16,404 nt of DNA, from NCBI GenBank assembly GCA_002391565.1, contig DGFH01000165.1:1-16404 (forward strand). Reading direction: 5' to 3'. The translations under genes were made by a program, and so were the position numbers. This DNA comes from Anaerolineales bacterium UBA3905 (GTDB lineage: Bacteria; Chloroflexota; Anaerolineae; Caldilineales; Caldilineaceae). This document shows positions 8,869-16,162 of the stretch, piece after piece; position 1 is the first letter of the stretch, and every line of letters starts with the position of its first letter. The notes under the pieces were generated by a model. It was not told the origin of the DNA. It saw only the letters and a list, made by a program, of their open reading frames with translations, and did no database searches.

Positions 8869-9853
8869 CACTCACTCTGCAGCGGCGGCATCCGTTGCTC
8901 GCCCCTCGCGTTCGCTTCTTCAAGACGTGATGAGGCGTCTCTTCAAAGACCCGGTTGTCGTCCTGTGCGTCCTCTATCTCAGTGTGTTGATCGTGGTGGC
9001 GATCAACCCTTCGGCGTTTGCCCCGCTCAGTTACGAGACAACCAGTTTTCCAGACAAGCTGGCGCCGCCCGGCGCCTACGCCACGTCGGAGAAACTGACC
9101 GGCTTTCGCTACCTCTTTGGCGCCGATCGGCTTGGCCGCGACATCCTGAGCCGGCTTATCTATGGCACGCGCGTTTCGATGGCAGTGGCGTTTTTGGGGG
9201 CGGGCATCAGCTTCTTGATCGGCGTTACTTACGGGCTGGTGGCTGGCTATAGCCGCGCGCGCATCGACAACGTGATGATGCGCATCGTTGACATCATTTA
9301 CGCCTACCCAACGTTAATCTTGATTATTCTGTTGCAGGTCTTTCTCACCTCACTTGCGCAACAGCCAGCGGAGAGTCTGAACGCTTTTCAGACCTTGCTG
9401 GTGACGCTCGATACGCGCTCTGGTGGGCTGTTCTTCGTCTTCGTCGCCATCGGTGCGGTAAGCTGGCTCAACATGGCGCGCCTGACGCGAGGGCAGACAT
9501 TGCACTATCGCCAGCAGGAGTTCGTTCAGGCGGCGCATTTGGTCGGCGCCACCGATCGCCGCATCATGGGGCGTCACCTGCTGCCCAATATCATTGGCAC
9601 CTGCATCGTCGCCGAAACGTTGGCGATCCCGGCTTACATCTACACGGAGGCGTTTCTCAGCTTTATTGGGCTGGGCGTGCAGCCGCCGATGCCAAGCTGG
9701 GGCAGCATGATCGCCGACGGCTACGGCGCGCTGCGTTCGGCGCCACACGTCATCTTTTTCCCGGCGTTGGCACTCTCCCTGACGATGCTGGCCTTCAATT
9801 TTCTGGGCGATGCGATCCGCGATGCGATGGATCCCAGGCTGCGTAATCGGTAG
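8858..9853 (+). CDS. Peptide-type ABC importer permease, OppC/DppC family
   Basis: This is the second pore subunit, 331 residues from the ATG at 8858, which is preceded by GAGG seven bases upstream and overlaps the stop of the first permease gene. The longer open frame from 8798 lies inside that gene and is not needed. Hallmarks are the N-terminal cytoplasmic tail, the first helix near 32-49, FGADRLGRDILSRLIYGTRVS (87-107), the EAA loop QEFVQAAHLVGATDRRIMGRHLLPN (220-244) and TEAFLSFIGLGVQPPMPSWG (263-282). The ABC ATPases that usually follow (OppD/OppF) are absent; the next genes face the other way with a 6-bp gap. The pump must use ATPases encoded elsewhere. Confidence 0.93.
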   Translation: MATSTHSAAAASVARPSRSLLQDVMRRLFKDPVVVLCVLYLSVLIVVAINPSAFAPLSYETTSFPDKLAPPGAYATSEKLTGFRYLFGADRLGRDILSRLIYGTRVSMAVAFLGAGISFLIGVTYGLVAGYSRARIDNVMMRIVDIIYAYPTLILIILLQVFLTSLAQQPAESLNAFQTLLVTLDTRSGGLFFVFVAIGAVSWLNMARLTRGQTLHYRQQEFVQAAHLVGATDRRIMGRHLLPNIIGTCIVAETLAIPAYIYTEAFLSFIGLGVQPPMPSWGSMIADGYGALRSAPHVIFFPALALSLTMLAFNFLGDAIRDAMDPRLRNR

Positions 9854-9859
9854 CAGGAT

Positions 9860-10579
9860 TCATGCCACGATGCGCCCGTCGCTTAAATTGATCACACGAT
9901 CCACGTAGTCATCGGCCAGGGTGTCGTGCGTTGCCATCAACATCGTTATGTTGCGTTCGCGGACAAGCGTGCGGAAGAGCGCCAGGACGCTATGCGCCGT
10001 CTTGGAGTCGAGATTGCCGGTTGGTTCGTCGGCGATGAGCAGGCGTGGCCGCCCTGCCAGCGCACGTGCAATCGCCACACGCTGCTGTTGCCCCCCGGAT
10101 AGTTCGTAGGGACGATGGTCGTTCCACTTGGTGAGGCCGACCAGTTCCAACGCCTCCAACGTGGCCTTGTGGCGTTCGCTGGCGCCGACGCCATTGAGTC
10201 GCAGCGCCAGCTCCACATTTTCATAGGCTGACAATACGGGCAGCAGCCCCAGCGACTGAAAGATGAAGCCGACCTGTTCGCGGCGCCAGGTTGTGCGGCG
10301 GCCTTCTGACCACGCGCCGATGGCGTCGCCAAAGACGCGCACGACGCCCGATGTCGGTTGATCCAGCCCGCTGATGCAGTTGAGCAACGTTGTCTTGCCG
10401 CTGCCAGAGCGCCCTTTGATGGCGATGAATTGGCCTGCGTCGATGGTCAGATCGAGTCCATCCAGGGCGCGCACCTGCTGTTGTCCGCGCCGATAGATGC
10501 GCGTCAGGTTTTGAATGTCAATGGCTGGTGTGGTGGTAGACGCGTCTGGTGTGACTTCCTGGTGACGTGTGGCGTCCAT
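9860..10579 (-). CDS. ABC transporter ATPase, LolD/MacB-type (second ATPase of the FtsX operon)
   Basis: This 239-residue nucleotide-binding subunit has all catalytic motifs: Walker A GRSGSGKT (56-63), Q-loop Gln108 in FIFQSLGLLP, signature LSGGQ (160-164), Walker B LLIADEPTGNLD (180-191) and switch His218 in MATHD. The PTGNLDS and GQQQRVAIARAL forms are typical of the LolD/FtsE/MacB branch that powers FtsX-type permeases by mechanotransmission rather than classical transport. The ATG directly abuts the TAG of the preceding ATPase gene (TAGATG), so translation is almost surely coupled. The first 18 residues are a polar extension. It is the last gene of the operon, and its stop is 6 bp from the stop of the convergent permease gene. 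It probably pairs with its neighbour as a heterodimer under the double-FtsX permease. Confidence 0.94.
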   Translation of the reverse strand: MDATRHQEVTPDASTTTPAIDIQNLTRIYRRGQQQVRALDGLDLTIDAGQFIAIKGRSGSGKTTLLNCISGLDQPTSGVVRVFGDAIGAWSEGRRTTWRREQVGFIFQSLGLLPVLSAYENVELALRLNGVGASERHKATLEALELVGLTKWNDHRPYELSGGQQQRVAIARALAGRPRLLIADEPTGNLDSKTAHSVLALFRTLVRERNITMLMATHDTLADDYVDRVINLSDGRIVA

Positions 10580-11575
10580 CTATGCCTGCTTTCCTGTGCG
10601 GCGACCAAAAAGCGCGCGCAATCCGCCGCGCTTTGGCGGCTCGCTACCCGCTGCTGTTGTGATTTGCGTCTGCGCGGCAACTTCCTCCACCGGACGGATC
10701 AAGATGCCCGCATCGGTGACTTCGAGACGAGCGCGCCCGCGAATCTGCACCTGCTCCAGATATTCGGGCGGAATGTGGACGCGACCCGCCTTGTCGAGCA
10801 CGACCAGTTCCTCAAAAGTGTGATGTTCGCCCCCGGCATCGTGGCCGTTTTCCGCCAGCCATTCCGGCGTGCGCACAATAGGCTGACGCACTGTCTCGCT
10901 GGCGAGCATCCCATCCCGGATGGCCACTACGCGATCGACCTGGCGCGCCACGCCCGGATCGTGGCTGACGATGATCGTGGTGACGCCCATTTCGCGAGTC
11001 AGGGTGCGGAAGGTGTCGTAGATCAGGGCGGCAGTGGCGGTGTCCACTTCGCCGGTCGGCTCATCGGCAAGCAGCAGGGGTGGATTATTCGCCAGCCCTA
11101 CAGCAATGGCGACGCGTTGCTGTTCGCCACCGGAGAGTTCGGAAAGGCGATGGTGCATGCGGTTGCCCAGCCCCACCAGGCTCAGCAACTCGGCGGCGCG
11201 CTGCCGGCTACGGCGCGTCTTGCCAGCCACCGTCATGGGCAGCATGACATTGTCGATGGCGTTGAGATAGGGAATCAGGTTGCGCGTGCTCTGTTGCCAG
11301 ACAAAGCCGACTTGCTCGCGTCGATAGCGGTTGAGGTCGCGGTCGGACATGCGCAGCAAGTCTTTGCCGCCCACCAATACACGCCCGGCGGATGGACGAT
11401 CCAGTCCGCCAAGGATATTCATCAGTGTGGTCTTGCCACTGCCGCTGGCGCCGACAATTGCCATCAATTCACCTGCCTGCACACTCAGGTTCAGTTCGCG
11501 CAGCGCCACCTGTTCCAGCCCGGCGATTTTATAGATTTTGACGAGACCGTCGCAAAGAATGAATGGTTCTGCCAA
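10580..11575 (-). CDS. ABC transporter ATPase, LolD-type, with C-terminal AbrB/SpoVT-like domain
   Basis: This nucleotide-binding subunit is 331 residues when started at TTG 11575, which gives MAEPFILCDGLVKIYK and has AGGTG five bases upstream. The open frame continues to 11641, but those codons read through an intergenic palindrome. Catalytic motifs are intact: Walker A GASGSGKT (42-49), Gln94/95 in FVWQQ, signature LSGGE (147-151), Walker B LLLADEPTGEVD (167-178) and His205 in VSHD. After the ATPase comes a polar linker (about 228-254). A segment at about 255-296 then reads VVLDKAGRVHIP, IRGRARLEV and GILIRP. That matches the AbrB/SpoVT swapped-hairpin consensus (DxxGRxxIPxxxx...GxxxxxxxxxxxIxLRP). 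A basic tail, GLRALFGRRTGKQA, ends the protein. It is 85 bp downstream of the permease gene and directly joined to the second ATPase gene. Confidence 0.9.
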   Translation of the reverse strand: MAEPFILCDGLVKIYKIAGLEQVALRELNLSVQAGELMAIVGASGSGKTTLMNILGGLDRPSAGRVLVGGKDLLRMSDRDLNRYRREQVGFVWQQSTRNLIPYLNAIDNVMLPMTVAGKTRRSRQRAAELLSLVGLGNRMHHRLSELSGGEQQRVAIAVGLANNPPLLLADEPTGEVDTATAALIYDTFRTLTREMGVTTIIVSHDPGVARQVDRVVAIRDGMLASETVRQPIVRTPEWLAENGHDAGGEHHTFEELVVLDKAGRVHIPPEYLEQVQIRGRARLEVTDAGILIRPVEEVAAQTQITTAAGSEPPKRGGLRALFGRRTGKQA

Positions 11576-11601
11576 TGGTTCACCTGCCGTATTCAAGATT
11601 A

Positions 11602-11645
11602 GAGATTGGAGATTACGCGTAGGCGCTGTCCCAATCTCCAACCTC
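11602..11645. repeat. GAGATTGGAGATT palindrome inside the FtsX operon
   Basis: GAGATTGGAGATT (11602-11614) and AATCTCCAACCTC (11633-11645) form 13-nt arms with 12 matches, and the odd pair is G-U in the minus-strand RNA. The loop is 18 nt. The same core occurs at 7794-7806 in the importer operon. Here it lies between the permease stop and the TTG start of the first ATPase, so it could modulate expression of the ATPases relative to the permease. Confidence 0.65.
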
Positions 11646-11660
11646 CCAATCTCCAGTCTC

Positions 11661-14609
11661 TCACACCGTCTCCCCCAACTTGATCGCCTGGAAAACCTTC
11701 ATGCGCAGCAAGAGCACGATCAGCACAAGAAAGGCGACGAAAAATAGTGCGCCAAAGAGCACGTACAGACGCGTGACGGCGAACCAGGCGATCTCCACCG
11801 TGAAGGGCGGGATGTTGGCGGTTGGCCCGCTGCCGACCTGAAAATATGGAATGAAGAGTTCGCTGATCAACGCGCCAATGCCGGTGCCCGCGCCCAGACC
11901 GAGCACAATCAAAAAAGCCAGTTCACAGGAGAGGAAGATCGCAAGCTGCCGGGTCGAAAGGCCGATTGCGCGCAGGGTGCCCAACTCGATGAAGCGTCGC
12001 CGGAAGGAGAAGAGCGCATAGAGGAGAAAACCGAGCACGGTCAGTAGCGCCGAGGCCAGAAAGCCGACGGAAAGCACGCCAAAGAGTCCCTGGCGTTCAG
12101 GACGGCGCAACTCTTCAGCGATACGCACCGACGCCGCCTGATAATCGAGCACGGTGATTTCGTACTTGCGCAGGTCGGCGACCATTTGCTCGAAGTCGAT
12201 CGCAGGCTTTGTCTTGATCCACACATCGTAGGGTCGTTCGCCGCCCGTCTGCTCGAAGAGCCAGTCCAGGTTGGCAACGATCAACGGCTTGTTCTCCTCC
12301 GCCGGGCTATACCAGGTAGGCCAGTAGCGAAAATCGCCCATAATGCGCACAGGTATGCCTTCACGCGTATTGGACGCCGCATTCAGCCGTATCTGGATGG
12401 TGTCGCCGACGCGCAATGCATGTTGTCGCATGAAGGCGCGCTCGACCAGCACCCCGTCGCTGGCAAGGGCGAGCGAATTCATCAATGCACCCAGACTGGC
12501 CGAAGCAAAGTCTGTGCGCCAGAAGGCCACCTTGGGAAAGTCGATGCGGTCGATGCCGATCACCTGGAGCGCCTGCCAGCGATCTTGCAGTTGCACCGCA
12601 CCCTCAAATTCACCCACGCGCGCAGCCGCTTCGATTTCTTTGACATTGAGATGTTCGCCGACTGGAATGAAGACCCACTCCGGCCCGGTGATCTTGGTGA
12701 TCGAGCTTTCCTCCGTCGCCGCTGGTTCAGGCGTGGCGGTGGCATTGGCGGTTTGTAAGCCAGCGCCGCCAAAGGCGCTTTCGCCTGCGTCGGAAGCTGC
12801 GCCCAACTCCACGAGCCGGGCATCCGCACCGATCGTGTAATAGCTCTGGTCGTAGAGGTGGTTGTCCAGCGTCTGTGCCAGTGAAGCGGTGAAGACCGAC
12901 AGTCCCAGCGTCAACATCAGCAGCACCAGCGGCGTGCTGTAGAGACCTGGCTCGCGCGCCAGATAGCGCGTCGCCAGCAAGAAGCCGACGCTGCTGGTGT
13001 GGGCGGCCATCCAGGCAATCAAGGCCATGAGCAGCGGCAACAGGCGCAGGATCAGCAGCGTCAATGCCAGCGCCACCAGCGCCGGCAGCAAGATCAGCAG
13101 CGGGTTCTCGAAGATGTCGCCTGCCGCAGCGCCAGTTGGCGACAGAATGGTGCCCTGTTGTTGCACCAGGTAGATGCCGTAGCCTGCCGGAATCAACAGC
13201 AGTACGTCTAGCCAGGCGCGCTGCCACCAGGGACGCGCCACCGTACGCGCCAGTTCTTGCTTGTAGCTGACGATAGTATGCCGGGCAGCGCCAAGTGAAG
13301 GCAACACTTGCGCCAGCAGCGTCACGCCCACGGCGATCAGGCCAATTTGCACCGGATTGGCTGTCACCTGGACGCGTAGCCCGGAATCGAGTGAGAAGTT
13401 GAGGAAGGAACGCGTGGCGCCAAAGGCCTGCGCCACCCAGACGCTCAACGGTACGGCGATCAGCAGCGCTACTAGCCCCAGGATGGTAGCCTCCAACAAC
13501 GCGACTGCCGCGATCTGGATAGCTGTTGCGCCGCGACTGCGCAGGACAGCGATCTCGTTGCGTTGGCGCCCCACCGCCAGCCCTACCACCAACCCGATGA
13601 AAGCTAACAGCAGCGCCACAATCGGGATGCTGAAGGCATAGAGCAGCACAGTCAACAATCGCGCCGACGCCTGATATTTCTGCAACGCATCGTAGGGGGA
13701 GCTGTCGAGCCGGGTGTTGGGCAACAGCGTGGCTGCGCGCTGTGTGATCTGGTCGATGCGCGCCACTAACCGGGGCGCATCCGCCGCCGTCACGTTGGCG
13801 CCATCGACGATCCAGTACCAGACGATCAGGGCGACTTCATTATCTAGCAAAGAAGCCAACCGTCCCTCAAAGGTGGCATGCGGCACGATCAATTGCGTGT
13901 CGAAGGCGCGCGGTCGATAGAACCAGAAACCATCTTCAGGGTCGATAGGCGTCCAAATGCCACTGACGCGCACCGGCAATTGCACCGTGCGCGTACCTGT
14001 ATCGGTTTCCATGTTGCGGAAGGTGAGAAATTCTTCACCAACCTGGATGCCGAGCGCATCGGCCAGCACGCTGCTGATGGCGACCTCAATTGCCTCGGCT
14101 GGGTCGGTGGATGCCGGCGCGGGCGGGCCGCCTTCCAACCAGGTGACATGGTCGGCAAATTGCTCGATGGCGCCGAAGCTCACCCATTCCAGCGGTTCCT
14201 GAGTGCTGGCGTAAGTCTGATTGGTGTTGGCCGGAAAGAGCCGAAAATTATCTGTTTTGACATAACGGATAATTGTCTTGATCGGCAAGCCCAGCTGCCG
14301 GGCGGCCGGCCCCGCAAGATAGGCGTCGACTGGCGTTATCTCTTCCCAGTCCTTGGCGCCGTAGATGGAGCCGATGTTGCGAAACACGAAGGCAAAGGCG
14401 CGCGGGTCGCCTTTGATGCCCTGGCCGGCTTTCACCAGCTCTTCTTGCAGCACGCGATAATAGACGGCATCTGCGTAGAGCGGAATGCTCATGATGAGCG
14501 TGATGGCAGCGACCAGTCCCAGTACAGTCGCCAGCGCCAGCCACCGTTGTGCAATGATGCGGCGCACGGCGATGAGCAGCGTAGCCCAAATGCGAGAGAG
14601 AAAATTCAT
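11661..14609 (-). CDS. Large ABC permease with two FtsX domains (MacB/LolC-LolE-like)
   Basis: This 982-residue membrane protein moves or extracts lipophilic or peptide substrates using the two ATPases encoded downstream. One N-terminal helix (24-44) precedes a large extracytoplasmic domain (about 46-315). The first FtsX core follows (318-450), with the cytoplasmic coupling element RQRNEIAVLRSRGATAIQI (348-366). Further helices lie near 466-483, 502-532 and 557-578. A second extracytoplasmic domain (about 580-840) includes a low-complexity A/T/E/P stretch (619-636). The second FtsX core (845-978) has SFRRRFIELGTLRAIGLSTRQ (868-888). It therefore looks like two FtsX subunits fused. The start ATG at 14609 gives the expected MNFLSRIWAT terminus, 16 bp after the adaptor stop; the frame extends to a TTG at 14657 inside that gene. 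No clear ribosome-binding site precedes 14609, so coupling to the adaptor is likely. The substrate is unknown. Confidence 0.92.
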   Translation of the reverse strand: MNFLSRIWATLLIAVRRIIAQRWLALATVLGLVAAITLIMSIPLYADAVYYRVLQEELVKAGQGIKGDPRAFAFVFRNIGSIYGAKDWEEITPVDAYLAGPAARQLGLPIKTIIRYVKTDNFRLFPANTNQTYASTQEPLEWVSFGAIEQFADHVTWLEGGPPAPASTDPAEAIEVAISSVLADALGIQVGEEFLTFRNMETDTGTRTVQLPVRVSGIWTPIDPEDGFWFYRPRAFDTQLIVPHATFEGRLASLLDNEVALIVWYWIVDGANVTAADAPRLVARIDQITQRAATLLPNTRLDSSPYDALQKYQASARLLTVLLYAFSIPIVALLLAFIGLVVGLAVGRQRNEIAVLRSRGATAIQIAAVALLEATILGLVALLIAVPLSVWVAQAFGATRSFLNFSLDSGLRVQVTANPVQIGLIAVGVTLLAQVLPSLGAARHTIVSYKQELARTVARPWWQRAWLDVLLLIPAGYGIYLVQQQGTILSPTGAAAGDIFENPLLILLPALVALALTLLILRLLPLLMALIAWMAAHTSSVGFLLATRYLAREPGLYSTPLVLLMLTLGLSVFTASLAQTLDNHLYDQSYYTIGADARLVELGAASDAGESAFGGAGLQTANATATPEPAATEESSITKITGPEWVFIPVGEHLNVKEIEAAARVGEFEGAVQLQDRWQALQVIGIDRIDFPKVAFWRTDFASASLGALMNSLALASDGVLVERAFMRQHALRVGDTIQIRLNAASNTREGIPVRIMGDFRYWPTWYSPAEENKPLIVANLDWLFEQTGGERPYDVWIKTKPAIDFEQMVADLRKYEITVLDYQAASVRIAEELRRPERQGLFGVLSVGFLASALLTVLGFLLYALFSFRRRFIELGTLRAIGLSTRQLAIFLSCELAFLIVLGLGAGTGIGALISELFIPYFQVGSGPTANIPPFTVEIAWFAVTRLYVLFGALFFVAFLVLIVLLLRMKVFQAIKLGETV

Positions 14610-14625
14610 GTGTGAGTCACAGTTT

Positions 14626-15813
14626 TCATGGACCGACGACGACCTGACCCTCTTCAACGCCTTCTAGAATCTCGACGCGATCTTCAGCTTCGACGCCGAT
14701 GCGCACATCGACGCGTCGCTGCACTTCGCCATCCTGGACGACGACAAAAAGGCGGCCATTGAAATTACGGATGGCAGCGGGAGGCAGCCAGAGCACATTG
14801 TCGGCGCGCTCGACTTCGGCTGTGACGCGCACCAGGTCGCCCAGCGCATAGTCGCCAGCGGCCAAAGTCTCCTCGATGGTGATGCGCGTGCTTTTGTCCT
14901 TCTCTTCGATAGTCTGTCCGCTGCCGCCGCTGCCATAAGGATACGGCAGCCGCCGGATCACGCCATGATAGGTCTGACCCGGTCGTGAGGAAAAGACGAA
15001 TGTCACCGGCATTTGTTCGGCGAGCAGTTCGAGCTGGTTGCTGAGCAAGTCGGCGCTGATCTCCAATGTGTTGGCGTCGGCGACAGAGGCAACCGGCTGA
15101 TAGCCATTGACAGCCTGTCCTGGCGTCAGCGCCAGCGAGAGCAAGATGCCGTCGAAGGGTGCAATGATCTGCGCCTCGGCAATCTCCTGTTTGAGTTTCT
15201 CGACGGCGTACTGCGCTCGTGTCAGGTCGTTCTGCAACAGCGGGCTGATGCCGGCGGCCAGGCGTTCCACCTCGATCTGCGCCAGTTCGACATCCTTCTG
15301 GTAGGCCTCAGCCTGGAAGCGCGAGGTGTTGCGATCGCGTTCGGCCCCCTCCAGCACGATTTGGGCGCGTTCCAGTCTGGCCTGCGCCTCGCGTCGATCC
15401 AGTTCTAGGTTGCGCAACGCTTCGTCGAGTGTGACCTGGGCGCGTTCCAGTTCAAGTTCGGCAGCGTTCAGCTCGCGTTCCAGCGCATCGATCTCGTACT
15501 CGGCGATCACGTCCCCTTGCCTGACCTCTGCATTGCGTTTGAAGAAGACGGAGCGAATGCGCCCATCGGTGCGGAAGTAAAGCTCTTCCTCTCGTGCGGG
15601 CGAGATGCGCCCGGAAAAGGTGGCGGTGTCGATCACATCGCCGCGCTGCACAATATACGTAGGTTTGAGGGCGATCTGCGCCGTTGGAATTGGCGTCGGC
15701 GTTGGCTCGGCGGCGCTTTGTTCGGTGCGGGTGGCCGGCATGAGTGCACAGCTTGCCAGCATCAGCGCCGCGCCGGCCATGGAAAGTACTCTTGCAACCT
15801 GTCTGCGAATCAC
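14626..15813 (-). CDS. Lipoprotein periplasmic-adaptor-like protein (HlyD/MacA type)
   Basis: This 395-residue adaptor is of the membrane fusion protein type, normally the extracytoplasmic partner of MacB-like permeases. The signal is lipoprotein-like, with LASC and Cys22. A P/T-rich linker (36-45) follows, then the first half of the barrel-sandwich (lipoyl-like) domain, GRISPAREEELYFRTDGRI and VRQGDVIAEYEID (69-109). A long Glu/Arg/Leu-rich coiled coil spans about 110-215, then the second half AQIIAPFDGILLSLALTPGQAVN (214-236), a beta-barrel and the membrane-proximal domain ending EGVEEGQVVVGP. The start is GTG at 15813, with AAGGAA upstream at good spacing. It is the first gene of the operon. 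If the cell is a monoderm Chloroflexota, no outer-membrane TolC partner is expected, so the adaptor may instead present substrate to the permease at the outer face of the membrane. Confidence 0.92.
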   Translation of the reverse strand: MIRRQVARVLSMAGAALMLASCALMPATRTEQSAAEPTPTPIPTAQIALKPTYIVQRGDVIDTATFSGRISPAREEELYFRTDGRIRSVFFKRNAEVRQGDVIAEYEIDALERELNAAELELERAQVTLDEALRNLELDRREAQARLERAQIVLEGAERDRNTSRFQAEAYQKDVELAQIEVERLAAGISPLLQNDLTRAQYAVEKLKQEIAEAQIIAPFDGILLSLALTPGQAVNGYQPVASVADANTLEISADLLSNQLELLAEQMPVTFVFSSRPGQTYHGVIRRLPYPYGSGGSGQTIEEKDKSTRITIEETLAAGDYALGDLVRVTAEVERADNVLWLPPAAIRNFNGRLFVVVQDGEVQRRVDVRIGVEAEDRVEILEGVEEGQVVVGP

Positions 15814-15895
15814 TTGATTTCCTTCATTGACAATGCGAAAAACGTTTTAAAGCGATCTCGCAATAACGAGATGGTTCTTGAAAGGCGACAACGTA

Positions 15896-15923
15896 ATTGT
15901 AAAGCATACACGATCCAGCGCAA
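15896..15923 (-). promoter_or_regulatory. Promoter candidate for the adaptor-permease-ATPase operon
   Basis: On the minus strand TTGCGC (15923-15918) and TACAAT (15901-15896) are 16 bp apart. The -10 region reads TATGCTTTACAAT, much like the plus-strand candidate at 2751. Transcription would start near 15889, about 75 nt before the GTG. Confidence 0.5.
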
Positions 15924-15930
15924 AAGTGTG

Positions 15931-15967
15931 GGCTTAACGGTTTTGGGGGTGGGCAGCTTTTTAAGCC
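15931..15967. promoter_or_regulatory. Inverted repeat just upstream of the operon promoter
   Basis: GGCTTAA (15931-15937) and TTAAGCC (15961-15967) are perfect complements with centres 30 bp apart. The nearer arm starts 8 bp upstream of the -35 candidate. This is a plausible activator or operator position but is unproven. Confidence 0.3.
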
Positions 15968-15977
15968 GAGACGGCGC

Positions 15978-16010
15978 AAAAAGGTGGGACAATCATCCGC
16001 TGTCCCACCT
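15978..16010 (-). terminator. Intrinsic terminator after leuD
   Basis: AGGTGGGACA (15982-15991) and TGTCCCACCT (16001-16010) form a perfect 10-bp stem with a 9-nt loop. Read on the minus strand, the stem runs into five Ts (15982-15978), the classic rho-independent layout. It insulates the FtsX-type operon from leuD. Confidence 0.8.
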
Positions 16011-16013
16011 GGA

Positions 16014-16109
16014 ATTATCGATTTCTAGGTTGTCACGTGATATTGCTCGCAATCTTCCCGGAAGCTCCAAAGCTTCCGGGAAGACAAACAGTTAACCTAG
16101 CGGTCAGTA
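16014..16109. repeat. 96-bp structured intergenic repeat, copy B
   Basis: This is the second copy of the element at 7689-7784, same orientation on the plus strand, 95 of 96 bases identical. Outer arms lie at 16025-16031 and 16094-16100 and the long hairpin core at 16054-16084. It sits 53 bp after the leuD stop and 3 bp from the terminator stem. Here it is antisense to the flanking genes, unlike copy A, so its effect cannot depend on one fixed transcript orientation. Confidence 0.9.
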
Positions 16110-16162
16110 AAATGATGGAAATGAGCGTGTGGCGCCGGGGTGGTAACCTGTTTCAGGAAGTT

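Larger units (their letters stand above)
15814..16162. other. Intergenic region between leuD and the FtsX operon
   Basis: This 349-bp region, read in the minus direction, holds the end of the leuD transcript, the second copy of the 96-bp repeat, an intrinsic terminator, an inverted repeat, a promoter candidate and a leader of about 75 nt with a 6-bp hairpin (15855-15872, ATCTCG/CGAGAT). No protein gene is supported here. Confidence 0.7.

Noticed and set aside
10358..11602. Open frame of about 414 codons antisense to the two ATPases
   Set aside because: The minus strand has complete ABC motifs in two coupled genes; the opposite frame is a composition shadow.
14610..14657. TTG start at 14657 for the FtsX-type permease
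   Set aside because: It would overlap the adaptor gene by 32 bp with a badly spaced ribosome-binding site, while ATG at 14609 gives the normal N-terminus for the family.
15517..16095. Plus-strand frame running through copy B of the 96-bp repeat
   Set aside because: It runs antisense to the adaptor gene and then through the repeat and terminator. The translated repeat has no conserved frame in copy A.
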